Source: Pseudomonas sp. MTM4 (GTDB taxonomy: Bacteria > Pseudomonadota > Gammaproteobacteria > Pseudomonadales > Pseudomonadaceae). Taken from it: 64,000 nt of DNA. The stretch's first letter is position 1; each line of letters starts with the position of its first letter. The translations under genes were made by a program, and so were the position numbers. The stretch covers positions 2,445,501 to 2,509,500 of the forward strand of contig NZ_CP048411.1 in NCBI RefSeq assembly GCF_019355055.1. Direction: 5' to 3'. The notes beneath the pieces were generated by a model. It was not told the DNA's origin. It did not search any database and saw nothing but the letters and a program-made list of their open reading frames with translations. This document shows, piece after piece, positions 30,578 through 40,097 of this stretch.

Positions 30578-33403
30578 ATGACCCGCCACCAGGAAATCCG
30601 CCCCGTTCTCGAAGAGGGCATCGACCGCAAGGTACTCAGCGCGCTGCGCACGCGTTTTCTGACGTTGAATGCCGGTCGCCTGGAGCGCACCCGCCTGGGC
30701 ATGTCGCCGCGCCAGCAGGCGGTCATCAAGCTGTTGCCGCTGCTGTTTCACGTCAACCATCCCATCCTGCCGGGCTACGTATCGGCGCTCACGCCGGCTG
30801 GGCTGGCCGGGTTCGAGCCGGATGCCGAGACGCTGGCAGAAGCGCAGCGCCTGAGCCGCTCGTTTTCCTATAAGCCGTTGCGCGGCCAGCCGCCGCAGCC
30901 GATCCTGGGTCTGTTTCTCATGGGCAGCCTGGGCACGGTCGCGCAGGACGAACAGAGCGATCTGGATGTCTGGGTCTGTCACGACCCGAATCTTTCGGAA
31001 CACCAGCGCGACGAGCTACAGCGAAAATGCGATCAGCTGCGAGGCTGGGCGGCGACCCAGGGCAGCGAGGCGCATTTCTTTCTGGTCGACCCGGTGCGCT
31101 TCACCCAGGGCGCGCGCGAAGCGAAGCTGACCTCCGATGATTGCGGCACTACCCAGCACTATCTGCTGCTGGACGAGTTCTACCGCACCGCGATCTGGCT
31201 CGGCGGTCGCACGCCGCTCTGGTGGCTGGTGCCGGCTTACGAAGAACATCGGTACGCCGAGTACGTACGCACCCTTCTGGAAAAACGTTTCGTACGCAGC
31301 GACGAGGTGCTGGACCTTGGCAGTCTCGCCAGCATTCCGCCGGGCGAGTATCTGGGCGCCGGCTTGTGGCAGCTATACAAGGCCATCGAGTCGCCCTACA
31401 AATCGCTGTTCAAGTTGCTGCTGGTGGAGGCCTACGCCAGCGACTATCCACAGGTGCGCTGCCTGAGCCTGGACTTCAAACACGCGGTCTATGCCAACCG
31501 CCTGGAGTTGGACGATCTGGACCCATATATCGTCGCCTACCGCCGGGTCGAAGCTTATCTCGCAGACCGCGGCGACATGGAGCGCCTGGCCCTGTTGCGG
31601 CGCTGTTTGTATCTGAAGATCAATCAACCATTGAGCCGTCCGCCGATCAACCGTACCCGGAGCTGGAAGCGCCGCCTGCTGGAGCGCCTCACGCATGACT
31701 GGGGTTGGGACGAGCGTCAGTTCGCCCAGCTCGATCGCCGCAGCCAGTGGAAGACCCGGCAGGTCGACCAGGAGCGACGCGCTCTGTTCAACGAACTGAC
31801 CTACGGCTATCGCTTCCTCAGTGAATTCGCCAAGCGCCTGCAGATCACCAGCAGCATCAACGGGCGTGATTTCGCCGTGCTGGGCCGGCGGCTGCACGCC
31901 GCCATCGAACGCAAGGCGGGAAAGATCGAGGCGATCAACATGGGTATCTCGCCGGACATGGCCGAGCACAGCCTGACCCTGGTGCAAGGCTATGACGCGG
32001 CCGGCGATATCTCCTGGGCGCTCTATGAAGGCTGTCTGAGCGTTCGGGAAGCAGAGAATTTCTCGCCCCTGAAGCGTTCGCGAGATTTGGTACCGCTGCT
32101 CGGCTGGTGTCATCGCAACGGCATCGTCGACACCGCGACCCACGTCGCTCTGCACCCGGGCGACAGCGGGTTGATCGAGGCGGAGCTGTTCTCGCTGCTG
32201 ACCGACCTGCGCCAGGCGTTTCCCATGCCGCTGCCCACGGTGGCCGAGCAGGCGCTGCTGACGACCGCCGTGCCGACCCAGGTCCTGCTGCTGGTGAATA
32301 TCGGACTCGACCCGTTCCGCAGCGAACATTCTCCCGACGAGCGCAGCGATCCGCTCGGCTATGGTGGGGCGCGCGAGAATCTAGTCCTGAGCATCGACCA
32401 ACTCAGCCTGAACAGTTGGAACGAGCTGATCGCCAATCGCTACGAGGGCGCTTCGGCTCTACCCGATTGCTTGCGCGACTATCTCGACGCCCTGCCCGCG
32501 AACGGTGCCCGCCCCGGTTTGCAGGTGCACTGCTTTGGCAGCCATTCCGGGCTGGCCATCGCGCGGCGGATGGAGGCGCTGTTCCGCGACGCCCAGACCG
32601 CCCTCGACGAAGCGAGCGACAATCGCTACCTGCTACAGATCCGTCAGCATTTTCACATGCTCGACCTGACCGCCGGGAATGTCCGCCATACCAAACTGAA
32701 CGATCTACGCGCCCTGATCGAACACCTCGGCGAGGCACACCATCGGGACCGCCCGGTGCGGGTGGATCGGCAGGCACTGGAGGGCCAGGATCTGTCGCTT
32801 ATCCTGGCCCAGGCCAGAGCGCAGTGCCTGCAGGTGTTCTATCGCGTCCAGGGCGCGATGGCGGAGCTCACGGTATTGGACGAATTCAACGCTTTGTGGC
32901 GCCAACAGGCCGCGTACCGTGACGAACAGAGCCTGCTGACTCCGCTGCTGCGCTTCCTGAAATCGATAACCTACCGCCGCACGACGCAGCTACCCTTTGA
33001 GGACAGCCATCTAGCGGCCATGGATATCCTGATCTACCGGCTACAGCAGTCCTCGCCGGACATCCCATTGACCATCGAACGCAGGGCCGCGCCGCGCGAG
33101 GAAGCCAGCGATCCGCTCCACGACATCCAGGCAATCATAGAGCCCAACGAGCGGGGCCGCTCGCAGGTCACGCTGTATTGCAATCATCAGGAGTTTTCCA
33201 GCCTGGAATACGGTGCCGAACTGTTCGCCGCGGTGGCTCGCTATATCCTCGGGCAGCGTAGCGCCGCCGAGCGCTATCCCTGCTACATCACCGATCTGGA
33301 TCTGTCCGGCCTGCACGGCGAAGGGCGAACCCAGACCGTGCAGCACCTGCGCTACAAGGCGCAGCTTGAAGCGGCAATCAATCAGGCATTGAAGTCGGTC
33401 TGA
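30578..33403 (+). CDS. cyaA: Class I adenylate cyclase
   Basis: CyaA makes cyclic AMP, which works with the Vfr/CRP regulators. The 941-residue protein is full length for class I. The nucleotidyltransferase core is seen as GSLGTVAQDEQSDLDVWVCH (about residues 112-131) with the paired aspartates. The C-terminal regulatory half follows. The enterobacterial phosphorylation region is not conserved at a level I can judge. It is preceded by a 180-nt gap with a hairpin and is followed immediately by the 318-bp inverted-repeat element. Confidence 0.95.
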   Translation: MTRHQEIRPVLEEGIDRKVLSALRTRFLTLNAGRLERTRLGMSPRQQAVIKLLPLLFHVNHPILPGYVSALTPAGLAGFEPDAETLAEAQRLSRSFSYKPLRGQPPQPILGLFLMGSLGTVAQDEQSDLDVWVCHDPNLSEHQRDELQRKCDQLRGWAATQGSEAHFFLVDPVRFTQGAREAKLTSDDCGTTQHYLLLDEFYRTAIWLGGRTPLWWLVPAYEEHRYAEYVRTLLEKRFVRSDEVLDLGSLASIPPGEYLGAGLWQLYKAIESPYKSLFKLLLVEAYASDYPQVRCLSLDFKHAVYANRLELDDLDPYIVAYRRVEAYLADRGDMERLALLRRCLYLKINQPLSRPPINRTRSWKRRLLERLTHDWGWDERQFAQLDRRSQWKTRQVDQERRALFNELTYGYRFLSEFAKRLQITSSINGRDFAVLGRRLHAAIERKAGKIEAINMGISPDMAEHSLTLVQGYDAAGDISWALYEGCLSVREAENFSPLKRSRDLVPLLGWCHRNGIVDTATHVALHPGDSGLIEAELFSLLTDLRQAFPMPLPTVAEQALLTTAVPTQVLLLVNIGLDPFRSEHSPDERSDPLGYGGARENLVLSIDQLSLNSWNELIANRYEGASALPDCLRDYLDALPANGARPGLQVHCFGSHSGLAIARRMEALFRDAQTALDEASDNRYLLQIRQHFHMLDLTAGNVRHTKLNDLRALIEHLGEAHHRDRPVRVDRQALEGQDLSLILAQARAQCLQVFYRVQGAMAELTVLDEFNALWRQQAAYRDEQSLLTPLLRFLKSITYRRTTQLPFEDSHLAAMDILIYRLQQSSPDIPLTIERRAAPREEASDPLHDIQAIIEPNERGRSQVTLYCNHQEFSSLEYGAELFAAVARYILGQRSAAERYPCYITDLDLSGLHGEGRTQTVQHLRYKAQLEAAINQALKSV

Positions 33404-33417
33404 CTCGGCGCGTGGCG

Positions 33418-33735
33418 CTAGGGTCTGTTCCCGTTTCGTGCGCAGCCGCGCCGGAGCCTGTTTTTGCGCGAGGCAAGGCACGAGGAGTGAAGTTTGGTTA
33501 TTCCAAATGAGCGACGAGAAACGCCGTATCGCCCAAAAACCGGCCCGAAGGGTTGCGCGGCAAATCTCACCATGCGGCGTTGCGGGACTTGGCAAGGGAA
33601 CCGCCCTTATCGGCGTCCCGCGCGATCCACATGGATGTGGTGAATGCAGCAAGCCCGCCGGGAGCGGGCGCTACCTTGCCTGGCGAGATTTGGCGCAGCA
33701 ACGCGGCTTGCGACGAACCGGGAACAGACCCTAGG
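33418..33735. repeat. 318-bp element with terminal inverted repeats (non-autonomous, MITE-like)
   Basis: The ends read CTAGGGTCTGTTCCC and its exact reverse complement GGGAACAGACCCTAG. The similarity continues inward through GTTTCGTGCGCAGCCGCG on the left and the matching CGCGGCTTGCGACGAAC on the right, about 33 nt in all with a few mismatches. The interior has no open frame with a recognisable product. An 81-bp relative with the same ends lies at 34751-34831. It occupies almost the whole 349-nt gap between cyaA and rnk, in which nothing else was seen. No clear target duplication beyond the symmetrical CTAG was found. Confidence 0.8.
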
Positions 33736-33752
33736 CACCGCCACGAAGCGCA

Positions 33753-34160
33753 TTACAGATTCACGTCACCGGCGGCTTCCGGCTGGTACTCGACCGCCAG
33801 CAGAGTGAGCTTGAGGAGCTTGCCGCCGGGCGTAGGCCAATCGATATGCTGCCCAACGCTCAAGCCCAACAAGGCGGTGCCTACTGGTGCCAATACCGAA
33901 ACGGTGCCTTCCTTGCCGGCGTCCTGCGGGAAAACCAACGTCAGGTGGTAGTCCTTGCCACTGCCCTCTTCGCGGCAATGAACACGAGAATTCATCGACA
34001 CTACGCCAGCGGGCAATTCGCTACGCTCGACCACCTGCGCGCGCGACAACTCCTCATCGAGCGCTTCGGCGGCCGGACCGTAGTCAGACAGGCTGTTAAG
34101 CAGCCGCTCGAGCCGCTGCAGATCGGTTTGGGTGATGATGATAGGCGGTGCGCTGGACAT
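33753..34160 (-). CDS. rnk: Nucleoside diphosphate kinase regulator Rnk (GreA/GreB family)
   Basis: The 135-residue protein has a short N-terminal helical part and a C-terminal FKBP-like GreA/GreB domain (GTVSVLAPVGTALLGLSVGQ, then LKLTLLAVEYQP). Rnk binds RNA polymerase but lacks the long coiled coil that carries GreA cleavage activity. The frame extends to 34205, but MSSAPPIIITQTDLQRLERL at 34160 is the expected start. A strong hairpin ends only 44 nt upstream of the start, so little room is left for a promoter. Confidence 0.9.
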   Translation of the reverse strand: MSSAPPIIITQTDLQRLERLLNSLSDYGPAAEALDEELSRAQVVERSELPAGVVSMNSRVHCREEGSGKDYHLTLVFPQDAGKEGTVSVLAPVGTALLGLSVGQHIDWPTPGGKLLKLTLLAVEYQPEAAGDVNL

Positions 34161-34203
34161 GGTGCCGGGTAAACTCCTGTAAAAAGTAAAGGGGTAAAAA
34201 AGC

Positions 34204-34229
34204 AAAACCCCGCCCGAAGGCGGGGTTTT
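34204..34229. terminator. Bidirectional intrinsic terminator between cyaY and rnk
   Basis: An 11-bp perfect stem (34204-34214 with 34219-34229, loop CGAA) has T-runs on both strands: the plus strand continues with three more T, and the minus strand with TTTTGCTTTTTT. It ends the cyaY transcript before rnk. On the plus strand it would stop any read-through from cyaA. Confidence 0.9.
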
Positions 34230-34323
34230 TTTAACCGGAAGTCGACCCTAACACAGCCTATTAAATAAGCAAGAGCCCAGATCGAGGCTCATCGCGGCGG
34301 CCCGATTCGTTCAGCGTGGTGCC

Positions 34324-34656
34324 TCAAAGCTCTTCGAATTCGAGTGCCTCGCCACCCTGCTCCTGAGTGGCCCGCGTCAACAGTTCACCGAGGCGTTCGT
34401 CGTTGGCGTCGCAAATCCACAGCGAGGCGGCTTCGTCATAGTCGAAGTGAAAACCGCCCGAGCGCGCGGCCACCCATAGCTGACGCAACGGCGGCTGGCG
34501 GCTGAAGATGAGTTGCGTGCCGTTCTCGAAACGTACGGTGAGAACGCCACCGGAATTTTCCAGATCGACATCCATGCCGCTGTGATCGAAAACATCCTCG
34601 ATTTCTTCCTGCGCGGCGTCGACGAGATCGTGAAAGCGGGCTTCGCTCAAACTCAT
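34324..34656 (-). CDS. cyaY: Iron donor protein CyaY (bacterial frataxin)
   Basis: The 110-residue protein is a frataxin homologue that binds iron and modulates iron-sulfur cluster assembly by IscS. The acidic first helix (EARFHDLVDAAQEEIEDVF) and the beta-sheet segments (LIFSRQPPLRQLWVAARSGG and WICDANDERLGELL) match the family. The start at 34656 has GAGG 10 nt upstream; the frame extends to 34704. The gene is divergent from lptM and lysA, as in other pseudomonads and enterics. Confidence 0.94.
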   Translation of the reverse strand: MSLSEARFHDLVDAAQEEIEDVFDHSGMDVDLENSGGVLTVRFENGTQLIFSRQPPLRQLWVAARSGGFHFDYDEAASLWICDANDERLGELLTRATQEQGGEALEFEEL

Positions 34657-34750
34657 GGATCGTTTTCCTCGGTACGTGTTGTACGGCGGCCTAGCGGTCG
34701 CCAATGCTGCCGGCGAGCTTAGCAGGCGACCACCGCGTCTAGCGAGCGGC

Positions 34751-34831
34751 TAGGGTCTGTTGACGTTTCGTGCGCGGCCGCGCCGGAGCCTGTAGGGTTG
34801 CGCGGCTCGCGACGAAACGACACAGACCCTA
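34751..34831. repeat. 81-bp miniature of the inverted-repeat element
   Basis: The ends TAGGGTCTGT and ACAGACCCTA are exact inverted copies, and the pairing continues inward with GTTTCGT / ACGAAAC and GGCCGCG / CGCGGCT. The left 43 nt are nearly the same as the left end of the 318-bp element (both read CGCCGGAGCCTGT). The right end is shared too, while the middle is missing. It lies between divergent cyaY and lptM, just upstream of the lptM promoter. Confidence 0.8.
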
Positions 34832-34862
34832 CAGCGACGCTTACCGCCGAGCGCGGCCCACA

Positions 34863-34891
34863 TAGGCAATCCGGTGGGTGCTGGGTATACT
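34863..34891 (+). promoter_or_regulatory. Likely sigma-70 promoter of the lptM-lysA operon
   Basis: A TAGGCA -35 box (34863-34868, 4 of 6 matches) and a TATACT -10 box (34886-34891, 5 of 6) are spaced by 17 nt. They lie 33 nt upstream of the lptM ATG. The inverted-repeat miniature ends 31 nt further upstream. Confidence 0.55.
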
Positions 34892-34923
34892 CCGGCCATC
34901 GATTTTTCTAGGATTGCACCCCC

Positions 34924-35064
34924 ATGAAGCGTCTGTTGCTTCCATTCATTGCCCTCGCGGTTCTCGCTTCCGCGCTTGGCGGCTGCGGCCAGAAAGGCCC
35001 GCTGTATCTGCCGGACGACGAGGCTGCCGTCAAAGAACGCTCCAAAGACCGATTCGAACTGTAA
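34924..35064 (+). CDS. lptM: Small outer-membrane lipoprotein LptM (YifL/LppL)
   Basis: The 46-residue product is a lipoprotein precursor. It has a basic start (MKRLLLPF), a hydrophobic core, and a lipobox ALGGC giving a lipidated Cys21. The GQKGPLYLP segment is the hallmark of the LptM/YifL family. LptM assists LptD oxidative maturation in E. coli; in Pseudomonas the homologue next to lysA is called LppL. It lies 12 nt upstream of lysA, is the first gene of the operon, and is short enough to be missed by gene callers. Confidence 0.9.
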   Translation: MKRLLLPFIALAVLASALGGCGQKGPLYLPDDEAAVKERSKDRFEL

Positions 35065-35076
35065 GGAGGCATTTCC

Positions 35077-36324
35077 ATGGAGGCCTTCTCGTACCGCGAC
35101 GGTCAACTCTTCGCGGAGGGAGTGGCGCTGCCCGCTCTCGCGCAACGCTTCGGCACCCCCACCTACGTTTACTCGCGCGCCCATATCGAGGCTCAGTACC
35201 ACGCCTATGCCGATGCGCTGAGCGGCATGCCGCATCTGGTCTGCTTCGCGGTCAAGGCGAACTCGAACCTTGGCGTGCTGAACGTATTGGCCCGGCTCGG
35301 CGCCGGCTTCGACATCGTTTCGCGCGGTGAACTGGAGCGCGTGCTGGCCGCTGGCGGGCAGCCGGAGCGCATCGTCTTCTCCGGCGTCGGCAAGACCCGT
35401 GACGACATGCGCCGCGCGCTGGAAGTCGGCGTGCACTGCTTCAACGTCGAATCCACCGAAGAGCTCGAACGCCTGCAACAGGTCGCAGCCGAACTAGGTG
35501 TGATGGCACCGATATCACTGCGGGTCAACCCCGATGTGGATGCCGGCACCCACCCGTACATTTCCACCGGTCTCAAGGAAAACAAATTCGGCATTGCCAT
35601 CGCCGATGCCGAGACGGTCTATGCGCGGGCTCACGAGCTCAGCAACCTCGACGTCGTCGGTGTCGATTGCCACATCGGTTCCCAGCTCACCAGCCTGCCG
35701 CCCTTCCTCGACGCGCTCGACCGCCTGCTGGCGCTGATCGATCGCCTCGCGGTAGCCGGCATCCGTATTCGCCACCTGGATCTGGGTGGCGGCCTCGGTG
35801 TTCGCTACCGTGACGAGCAACCGCCGCTGGCTGGTGATTACATTAAGGCTGTGCGCCAGCGTATCGAGGGTCGCGACCTGGCACTGGTGTTCGAGCCGGG
35901 CCGTTCCATCGTCGCCAACGCCGGTCTGCTGCTGACCCGCGTGGAATACCTCAAGCACACTGAACACAAGGATTTCGCCATCGTCGACGCGGCGATGAAC
36001 GACCTGATCCGCCCCGCGTTGTATCAGGCCTGGATGGACGTGGTGCCGGTGCAGCCGCGCGAAGGTCAGCCCCGCCACTACGACATCGTCGGCCCCATCT
36101 GCGAAACCGGCGATTTCCTCGCAAAGGAACGCCCACTGACCTTGGCCGAGGGTGATCTGTTGGCCGTTCGTTCGGCCGGCGCCTACGGTTTCGTCATGAG
36201 TTCCAACTACAACACCCGTGGCCGCGCCGCCGAGGTGCTGGTGGACGGCGACCAAGCCTACGAAGTGCGCCGCCGCGAAAGCGTGCAGGAGCTCTACGCC
36301 GGCGAAAGCCTGCTGCCTGCCTGA
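35077..36324 (+). CDS. lysA: Diaminopimelate decarboxylase
   Basis: LysA decarboxylates meso-diaminopimelate to lysine with pyridoxal phosphate. The 415-residue protein has the fold III decarboxylase pattern. The PLP lysine is in CFAVKANSN (Lys60), the HIGSQ motif is in CHIGSQLTS, and the phosphate-binding segment is [11 protein letters not shown]. An AGGAGG site precedes the ATG. It lies in an operon with lptM and dapF, so the last two steps of the lysine branch are adjacent. Confidence 0.96.
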   Translation: MEAFSYRDGQLFAEGVALPALAQRFGTPTYVYSRAHIEAQYHAYADALSGMPHLVCFAVKANSNLGVLNVLARLGAGFDIVSRGELERVLAAGGQPERIVFSGVGKTRDDMRRALEVGVHCFNVESTEELERLQQVAAELGVMAPISLRVNPDVDAGTHPYISTGLKENKFGIAIADAETVYARAHELSNLDVVGVDCHIGSQLTSLPPFLDALDRLLALIDRLAVAGIRIRHLDLGGGLGVRYRDEQPPLAGDYIKAVRQRIEGRDLALVFEPGRSIVANAGLLLTRVEYLKHTEHKDFAIVDAAMNDLIRPALYQAWMDVVPVQPREGQPRHYDIVGPICETGDFLAKERPLTLAEGDLLAVRSAGAYGFVMSSNYNTRGRAAEVLVDGDQAYEVRRRESVQELYAGESLLPA

Positions 36325-36334
36325 GGCCACGACG

Positions 36335-37165
36335 ATGCTTTTGCGTTTTACCAAGATGCACGGCCTGGGCAACGACTTCATGGTCATCGACCTGATCAGC
36401 CAGCACGCGCATATCCAGCCCAAGCACGCCAAGCAATGGGGTGATCGGCATACCGGCATCGGTTTCGATCAGCTGCTGCTGGTCGAGCCGCCGCACAATC
36501 CCGACGTGGATTTCCGCTATCGCATCTTCAATTCAGACGGTTCCGAAGTGGAGCAGTGCGGCAACGGCGCCCGCTGCTTTGCCCGCTTCGTGCTGGACAA
36601 GCGGCTGACCATGAAGCGCCGGATTCGCGTCGAGACCAAGGGCGGCATCATCGAACTGGATATCCGTCCCGACGGGCAGATCAGCGTTGATATGGGCCCG
36701 CCACGGCTGGTTCCGGCCGACATTCCCTTCCACGCCGACGGTGAAGCCATGAGCTATCCGCTGGACGTCGACGGACAGCAGCTGGAGATTGCCGCGGTGT
36801 CCATGGGCAACCCGCATTCGGTGCTGCGTGTGGACGACATCGACAGCGCGCCGGTGCATGAGCTCGGGCCAAAAATCGAGCATCACCCGCGCTTTCCACA
36901 GCGGGTCAACGCCGGCTTTGTGCAAGTCATCGATCGCCAGCACGCCAAACTGCGCGTATGGGAACGCGGCGCGGGTGAGACCCAGGCCTGCGGCACCGGC
37001 GCTTGCGCCGCTGCGGTCGCCGCGATTGGCCAGGGCTGGATGGATTCGCCGGTGCAGATCGATCTGCCAGGTGGCCGTCTGTCCATCGAATGGGCAGGCC
37101 CAGGTCAGCCCGTTATGATGACCGGCCCCGCCGTTCGCGTTTTCGAAGGACAGGTTCGCCTATGA
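36335..37165 (+). CDS. dapF: Diaminopimelate epimerase
   Basis: DapF converts LL- to meso-diaminopimelate without a cofactor, using two cysteines. Both are seen: one in [10 protein letters not shown] and one in QACGTGACA. The 276-residue product starts [19 protein letters not shown]. The frame extends upstream into lysA, but GAGG before the ATG at 36335 fixes the start. It is 10 nt after lysA and overlaps the DUF484 gene by 4 nt (ATGA). Confidence 0.96.
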   Translation: MLLRFTKMHGLGNDFMVIDLISQHAHIQPKHAKQWGDRHTGIGFDQLLLVEPPHNPDVDFRYRIFNSDGSEVEQCGNGARCFARFVLDKRLTMKRRIRVETKGGIIELDIRPDGQISVDMGPPRLVPADIPFHADGEAMSYPLDVDGQQLEIAAVSMGNPHSVLRVDDIDSAPVHELGPKIEHHPRFPQRVNAGFVQVIDRQHAKLRVWERGAGETQACGTGACAAAVAAIGQGWMDSPVQIDLPGGRLSIEWAGPGQPVMMTGPAVRVFEGQVRL

Positions 37166-37857
37166 CCGAGCAAAACCAGGATAAGCCGCAACTGCCGGAT
37201 GCCGAAGCCGTCGCGGCTTATCTGAGTGCTCATCCAGAATTTTTCGTCGACCATGATGAATTGATCCCAGAGCTGCGCATTCCACACCTGCCGGGTGGCG
37301 CGGTGTCGCTGGTCGAGCGGCAGGTAAAGCTGCTGCGCGAACGCAACATCGAGATGCGTCACCGTCTGTCGCAGCTGATGGACGTGGCCCGCGACAACGA
37401 CAGATTGTTCGACAAAACCCGCCGACTGGTCCTCGACCTGCTGGATGCTAACTCCTTGGAAGAAGTAATCGGTGCGGTGGACGAAAGCCTACGGCACGAG
37501 TTCCAAGTGCCCTATGTCAGTCTGATCCTGTTCAGTGAAGCGCCCTTGCCGGTCGGTCGCAGCGTCACCAGCGCCGAGGCACAGCAAGCCATCGGCGGCC
37601 TGCTCGGCGGCGGCAAGACCATTTGCGGCGTGCTGCGCCCGCATGAGCTGGTGTTTCTGTTCGGCGAAGAGGAAAGCAAAGAGATCGGCTCGGCGGCGGT
37701 GGTCGCGCTCAACCAGCAGCAAGGCATCCTGGCGATCGGCAGCAAGGACCCGCAGCACTACAAGAGCTCGCTGGGCACGCTGTTCCTCAGCTATATCGCC
37801 GAGGTGCTGACTCGAGTGCTGCCGCATTACTCTGCGCCGCTGCGATCGGTACGCTGA
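37162..37857 (+). CDS. DUF484 family GAF-like protein
   Basis: The 231-residue protein belongs to the DUF484 family, which is always found between dapF and xerC in this group. It has an N-terminal helical part ([20 protein letters not shown]), a coiled coil ([20 protein letters not shown]) and a GAF-like C-terminal domain. Its function is unknown. The start overlaps the dapF stop, so translation is coupled. It is followed by a 95-nt gap with AGCTGAAAGCTGAAAGCTGA-type repeats (37853-37925). Confidence 0.88.
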   Translation: MTEQNQDKPQLPDAEAVAAYLSAHPEFFVDHDELIPELRIPHLPGGAVSLVERQVKLLRERNIEMRHRLSQLMDVARDNDRLFDKTRRLVLDLLDANSLEEVIGAVDESLRHEFQVPYVSLILFSEAPLPVGRSVTSAEAQQAIGGLLGGGKTICGVLRPHELVFLFGEEESKEIGSAAVVALNQQQGILAIGSKDPQHYKSSLGTLFLSYIAEVLTRVLPHYSAPLRSVR

Positions 37858-37952
37858 AAGCTGAAAGCTGAAGGCAATGCGCGGCCCACGAGCGATTCGC
37901 GTCTAGCTTTCAGCTTCAAGCTAATGGCTGTCTCATATCGAAGTGAGCTCTG

Positions 37953-38852
37953 ATGCAAACCGATCTCGACGCTTATTTCCAACATCTGCGCAGCGAGCGG
38001 CACGTGTCGCCGCATACGCTGGATGCCTACCGGCGCGACCTGATCAAGGTGATGGGCTACTGCCAAAAGCAGCAGCTTGGGCAGTGGTCCGAGCTGAAAA
38101 GCGCCCACGTTCGCCAATTGATTGCCGAACAGCACCGCCAGGGTCAATCCAGCCGTAGCCTGGCACGTCTGCTCTCATCGCTGCGCGGCCTGTATCGCTA
38201 CCTCAATCAGGAAGGACGCTGCGCTCACGACCCGGCCGCCGGCATCTCCGCGCCCAAGGGCGAGCAACGCCTGCCACGACTGCTCGACACCGACCGGGCG
38301 ATGCAGCTGCTCGACGGTGGCATCGAGGATGATTTCATCGGCCACCGCGATCATGCCATGCTCGAATTGTTCTATTCATCCGGACTGCGCCTGGCAGAGC
38401 TAATCGGCCTGAATCTCGATCAGCTCGACGTCCCGGCCGGCCTGGTTCACGTCCATGGCAAAGGCAACAAAGATCGCGTGCTCCCTATCGGACGCAAGGC
38501 CCGCGAAGCGCTGCAGGCTTGGCTGCCGCTGCGGGCGTTGAGCAATCCGGCCGATGGCGCGGTATTCGTCAGCCAGCAGGGACGCCGCCTCGGTGCGCGC
38601 GCGGTGCAACTGCGGGTACGCCAGGCCGGTGTGCGCGAGCTCGGCCAGCACCTGCACCCGCACATGCTGAGGCACAGTTTTGCCAGCCATGTACTCGAAT
38701 CGTCGCAAGATTTGCGCTCCGTACAGGAAATGCTCGGCCATGCCGACATCGGCACCACGCAGATCTATACCCACCTGGATTTTCAGCATTTGGCCAAGGT
38801 CTATGACCAGGCGCACCCGCGAGCCAAACGTAAGCAGGACAGTGACCCATGA
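37953..38852 (+). CDS. xerC: Tyrosine recombinase XerC
   Basis: XerC works with XerD at the dif site to resolve chromosome dimers. The 299-residue protein has the N-terminal SAM-like domain ([19 protein letters not shown]) and the catalytic residues: Arg in SSGLRLAEL, Lys in HGKGNKDRV, His-x-x-Arg in [10 protein letters not shown], His in GHADIG and the tyrosine nucleophile in TTQIYTHLD. It overlaps the HAD gene by 4 nt. The Pseudomonas name sss has also been used for this gene. Confidence 0.94.
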   Translation: MQTDLDAYFQHLRSERHVSPHTLDAYRRDLIKVMGYCQKQQLGQWSELKSAHVRQLIAEQHRQGQSSRSLARLLSSLRGLYRYLNQEGRCAHDPAAGISAPKGEQRLPRLLDTDRAMQLLDGGIEDDFIGHRDHAMLELFYSSGLRLAELIGLNLDQLDVPAGLVHVHGKGNKDRVLPIGRKAREALQAWLPLRALSNPADGAVFVSQQGRRLGARAVQLRVRQAGVRELGQHLHPHMLRHSFASHVLESSQDLRSVQEMLGHADIGTTQIYTHLDFQHLAKVYDQAHPRAKRKQDSDP

Positions 38853-39544
38853 GCATTCAGCTGATCACCTTCGACCTCGATGACACGCTGTGGGATGTCG
38901 GCCCGGTCATTCAGAGCGCCGAAATCCGCTTGCGAGATTGGCTCGGCCAATACGCGCCGCGCCTGGGCGACTTTCCTGTCGAGTCGCTGGCCGCGATCCG
39001 CCGCATGCTGGTCGAGTCCGAGCCAGGCCTGAAGCACCGCATCAGCGAACTGCGCCGGCGCATCCTCTTCCATGCGCTGCACGACGCCGGCTATCCGAGT
39101 GGCGAAGCGCAAGGCATTGCCGACCAGGCATTCGAAGTTTTTCTCGAAGCTCGCCATGCGATCGATCTCTTTCCCGACGTGCACCCAACGCTGGAGTGCT
39201 TGGCCAACCAATACACACTCGGTGTGCTGACCAATGGCAACGCCGATGTCCGTCGCCTGGGCCTCGCCGACTACTTTCAATTCACCCTATGCGCCGAAGA
39301 ATTGGGCATCGGCAAGCCGGACCCGCGGCCTTTCCAGGAAGCACTGGGCCGCGCGGGGGTGAGCGCCGAGCACGCGGTGCATATCGGTGATCACCCTGAT
39401 GACGATATCGCTGGCGCGCAGCGGGCCGGCGTCCGCGCCATCTGGTTCAATCCAGCCGGAACGCCTTGGCAGCACGACGGTCAGCCAGACGCGGAGATCC
39501 GCAGCCTCGCAGAGCTCCCGGCTTTGCTGGCCGGTTGGCGATAG
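38849..39544 (+). CDS. HAD-superfamily hydrolase
   Basis: The 231-residue protein has the HAD motifs: [10 protein letters not shown] near the N-terminus (nucleophile Asp), VLTNGNADV as motif II, a lysine in [10 protein letters not shown], and [12 protein letters not shown] as motif IV. This is the DUF-free YjjG / REG-2-like type of phosphatase. The substrate is not known; nucleotide or sugar phosphates are typical. It overlaps the xerC stop by 4 nt and closes the lptM-lysA-dapF-xerC operon with a terminator. Confidence 0.88.
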   Translation: MSIQLITFDLDDTLWDVGPVIQSAEIRLRDWLGQYAPRLGDFPVESLAAIRRMLVESEPGLKHRISELRRRILFHALHDAGYPSGEAQGIADQAFEVFLEARHAIDLFPDVHPTLECLANQYTLGVLTNGNADVRRLGLADYFQFTLCAEELGIGKPDPRPFQEALGRAGVSAEHAVHIGDHPDDDIAGAQRAGVRAIWFNPAGTPWQHDGQPDAEIRSLAELPALLAGWR

Positions 39545-39568
39545 CGCTTCAACGAATCGCAAATACGA

Positions 39569-39600
39569 CGAAGCCCAACACCGGGCGGTGTTGGGCTTCG
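39569..39600 (+). terminator. Terminator after the HAD gene
   Basis: A 14-bp perfect stem (39569-39582 with 39587-39600, loop GGGC) starts 24 nt after the HAD stop codon. The following CTCGTGCTC gives no T-run, but the stem is strong. It lies in the 146-nt gap before sutA, in which nothing else is clear. Confidence 0.65.
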
Positions 39601-39690
39601 CTCGTGCTCAAGCGCTGATATAGCTCAAGGCGATGGCATGGCTCTTGCGAGCTCGACCAGCCTTCCGCCTCCAGCGCTTTTCGCTTTGAT

Positions 39691-40023
39691 TCAGATAGGC
39701 CGGCTGCCGTACTTGCTGTCAGGCTTTTTCGGCGGATCGGCGACTACGTTCGGTTCGACTTCCTGCACGCGCCCGCCACGGGCGAGAAACTCTTCCATCG
39801 CACGTGCCAGCTCGTCACGTTCGCGCTGCTTGGCTTCCAGGCTTGGCATTTCCTCGACGACTACCGTCTTGGCCTTGGCCTTCTTGGTCGTCGGGGTGGC
39901 GCGCTCACTGTCGGTCCCCTCGTCGTCAGCGTTGTCGTCGCCGTCATCGGCGGCGGCCAGCTCCTCGCCTTCCTCCTCGTCGTTAACGTCCAGATCGTCT
40001 TGTTCTAATTCTTCGTCGCTCAT
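39691..40023 (-). CDS. sutA: SutA, RNA polymerase-associated growth-arrest factor
   Basis: The 110-residue protein has a very acidic, disordered N-terminal half (MSDEELEQDDLDVNDEEEGE), a central helix (EAKQRERDELARAMEEFLAR) and the conserved C-terminus VVADPPKKPDSKYGSRPI. This layout matches SutA of P. aeruginosa, which binds RNA polymerase and supports expression during slow growth. The family link is by recall of the C-terminal segment and the position before yjbQ. The start at 40023 excludes two leading residues of the frame. Confidence 0.85.
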   Translation of the reverse strand: MSDEELEQDDLDVNDEEEGEELAAADDGDDNADDEGTDSERATPTTKKAKAKTVVVEEMPSLEAKQRERDELARAMEEFLARGGRVQEVEPNVVADPPKKPDSKYGSRPI

Positions 40024-40097
40024 GTTCAACCTCGTACCTTGCCAAAGCGGAAGTTATAGCCCAGCGATGTGCTTTGTTCGCCACCGCCAAAAAAAAT

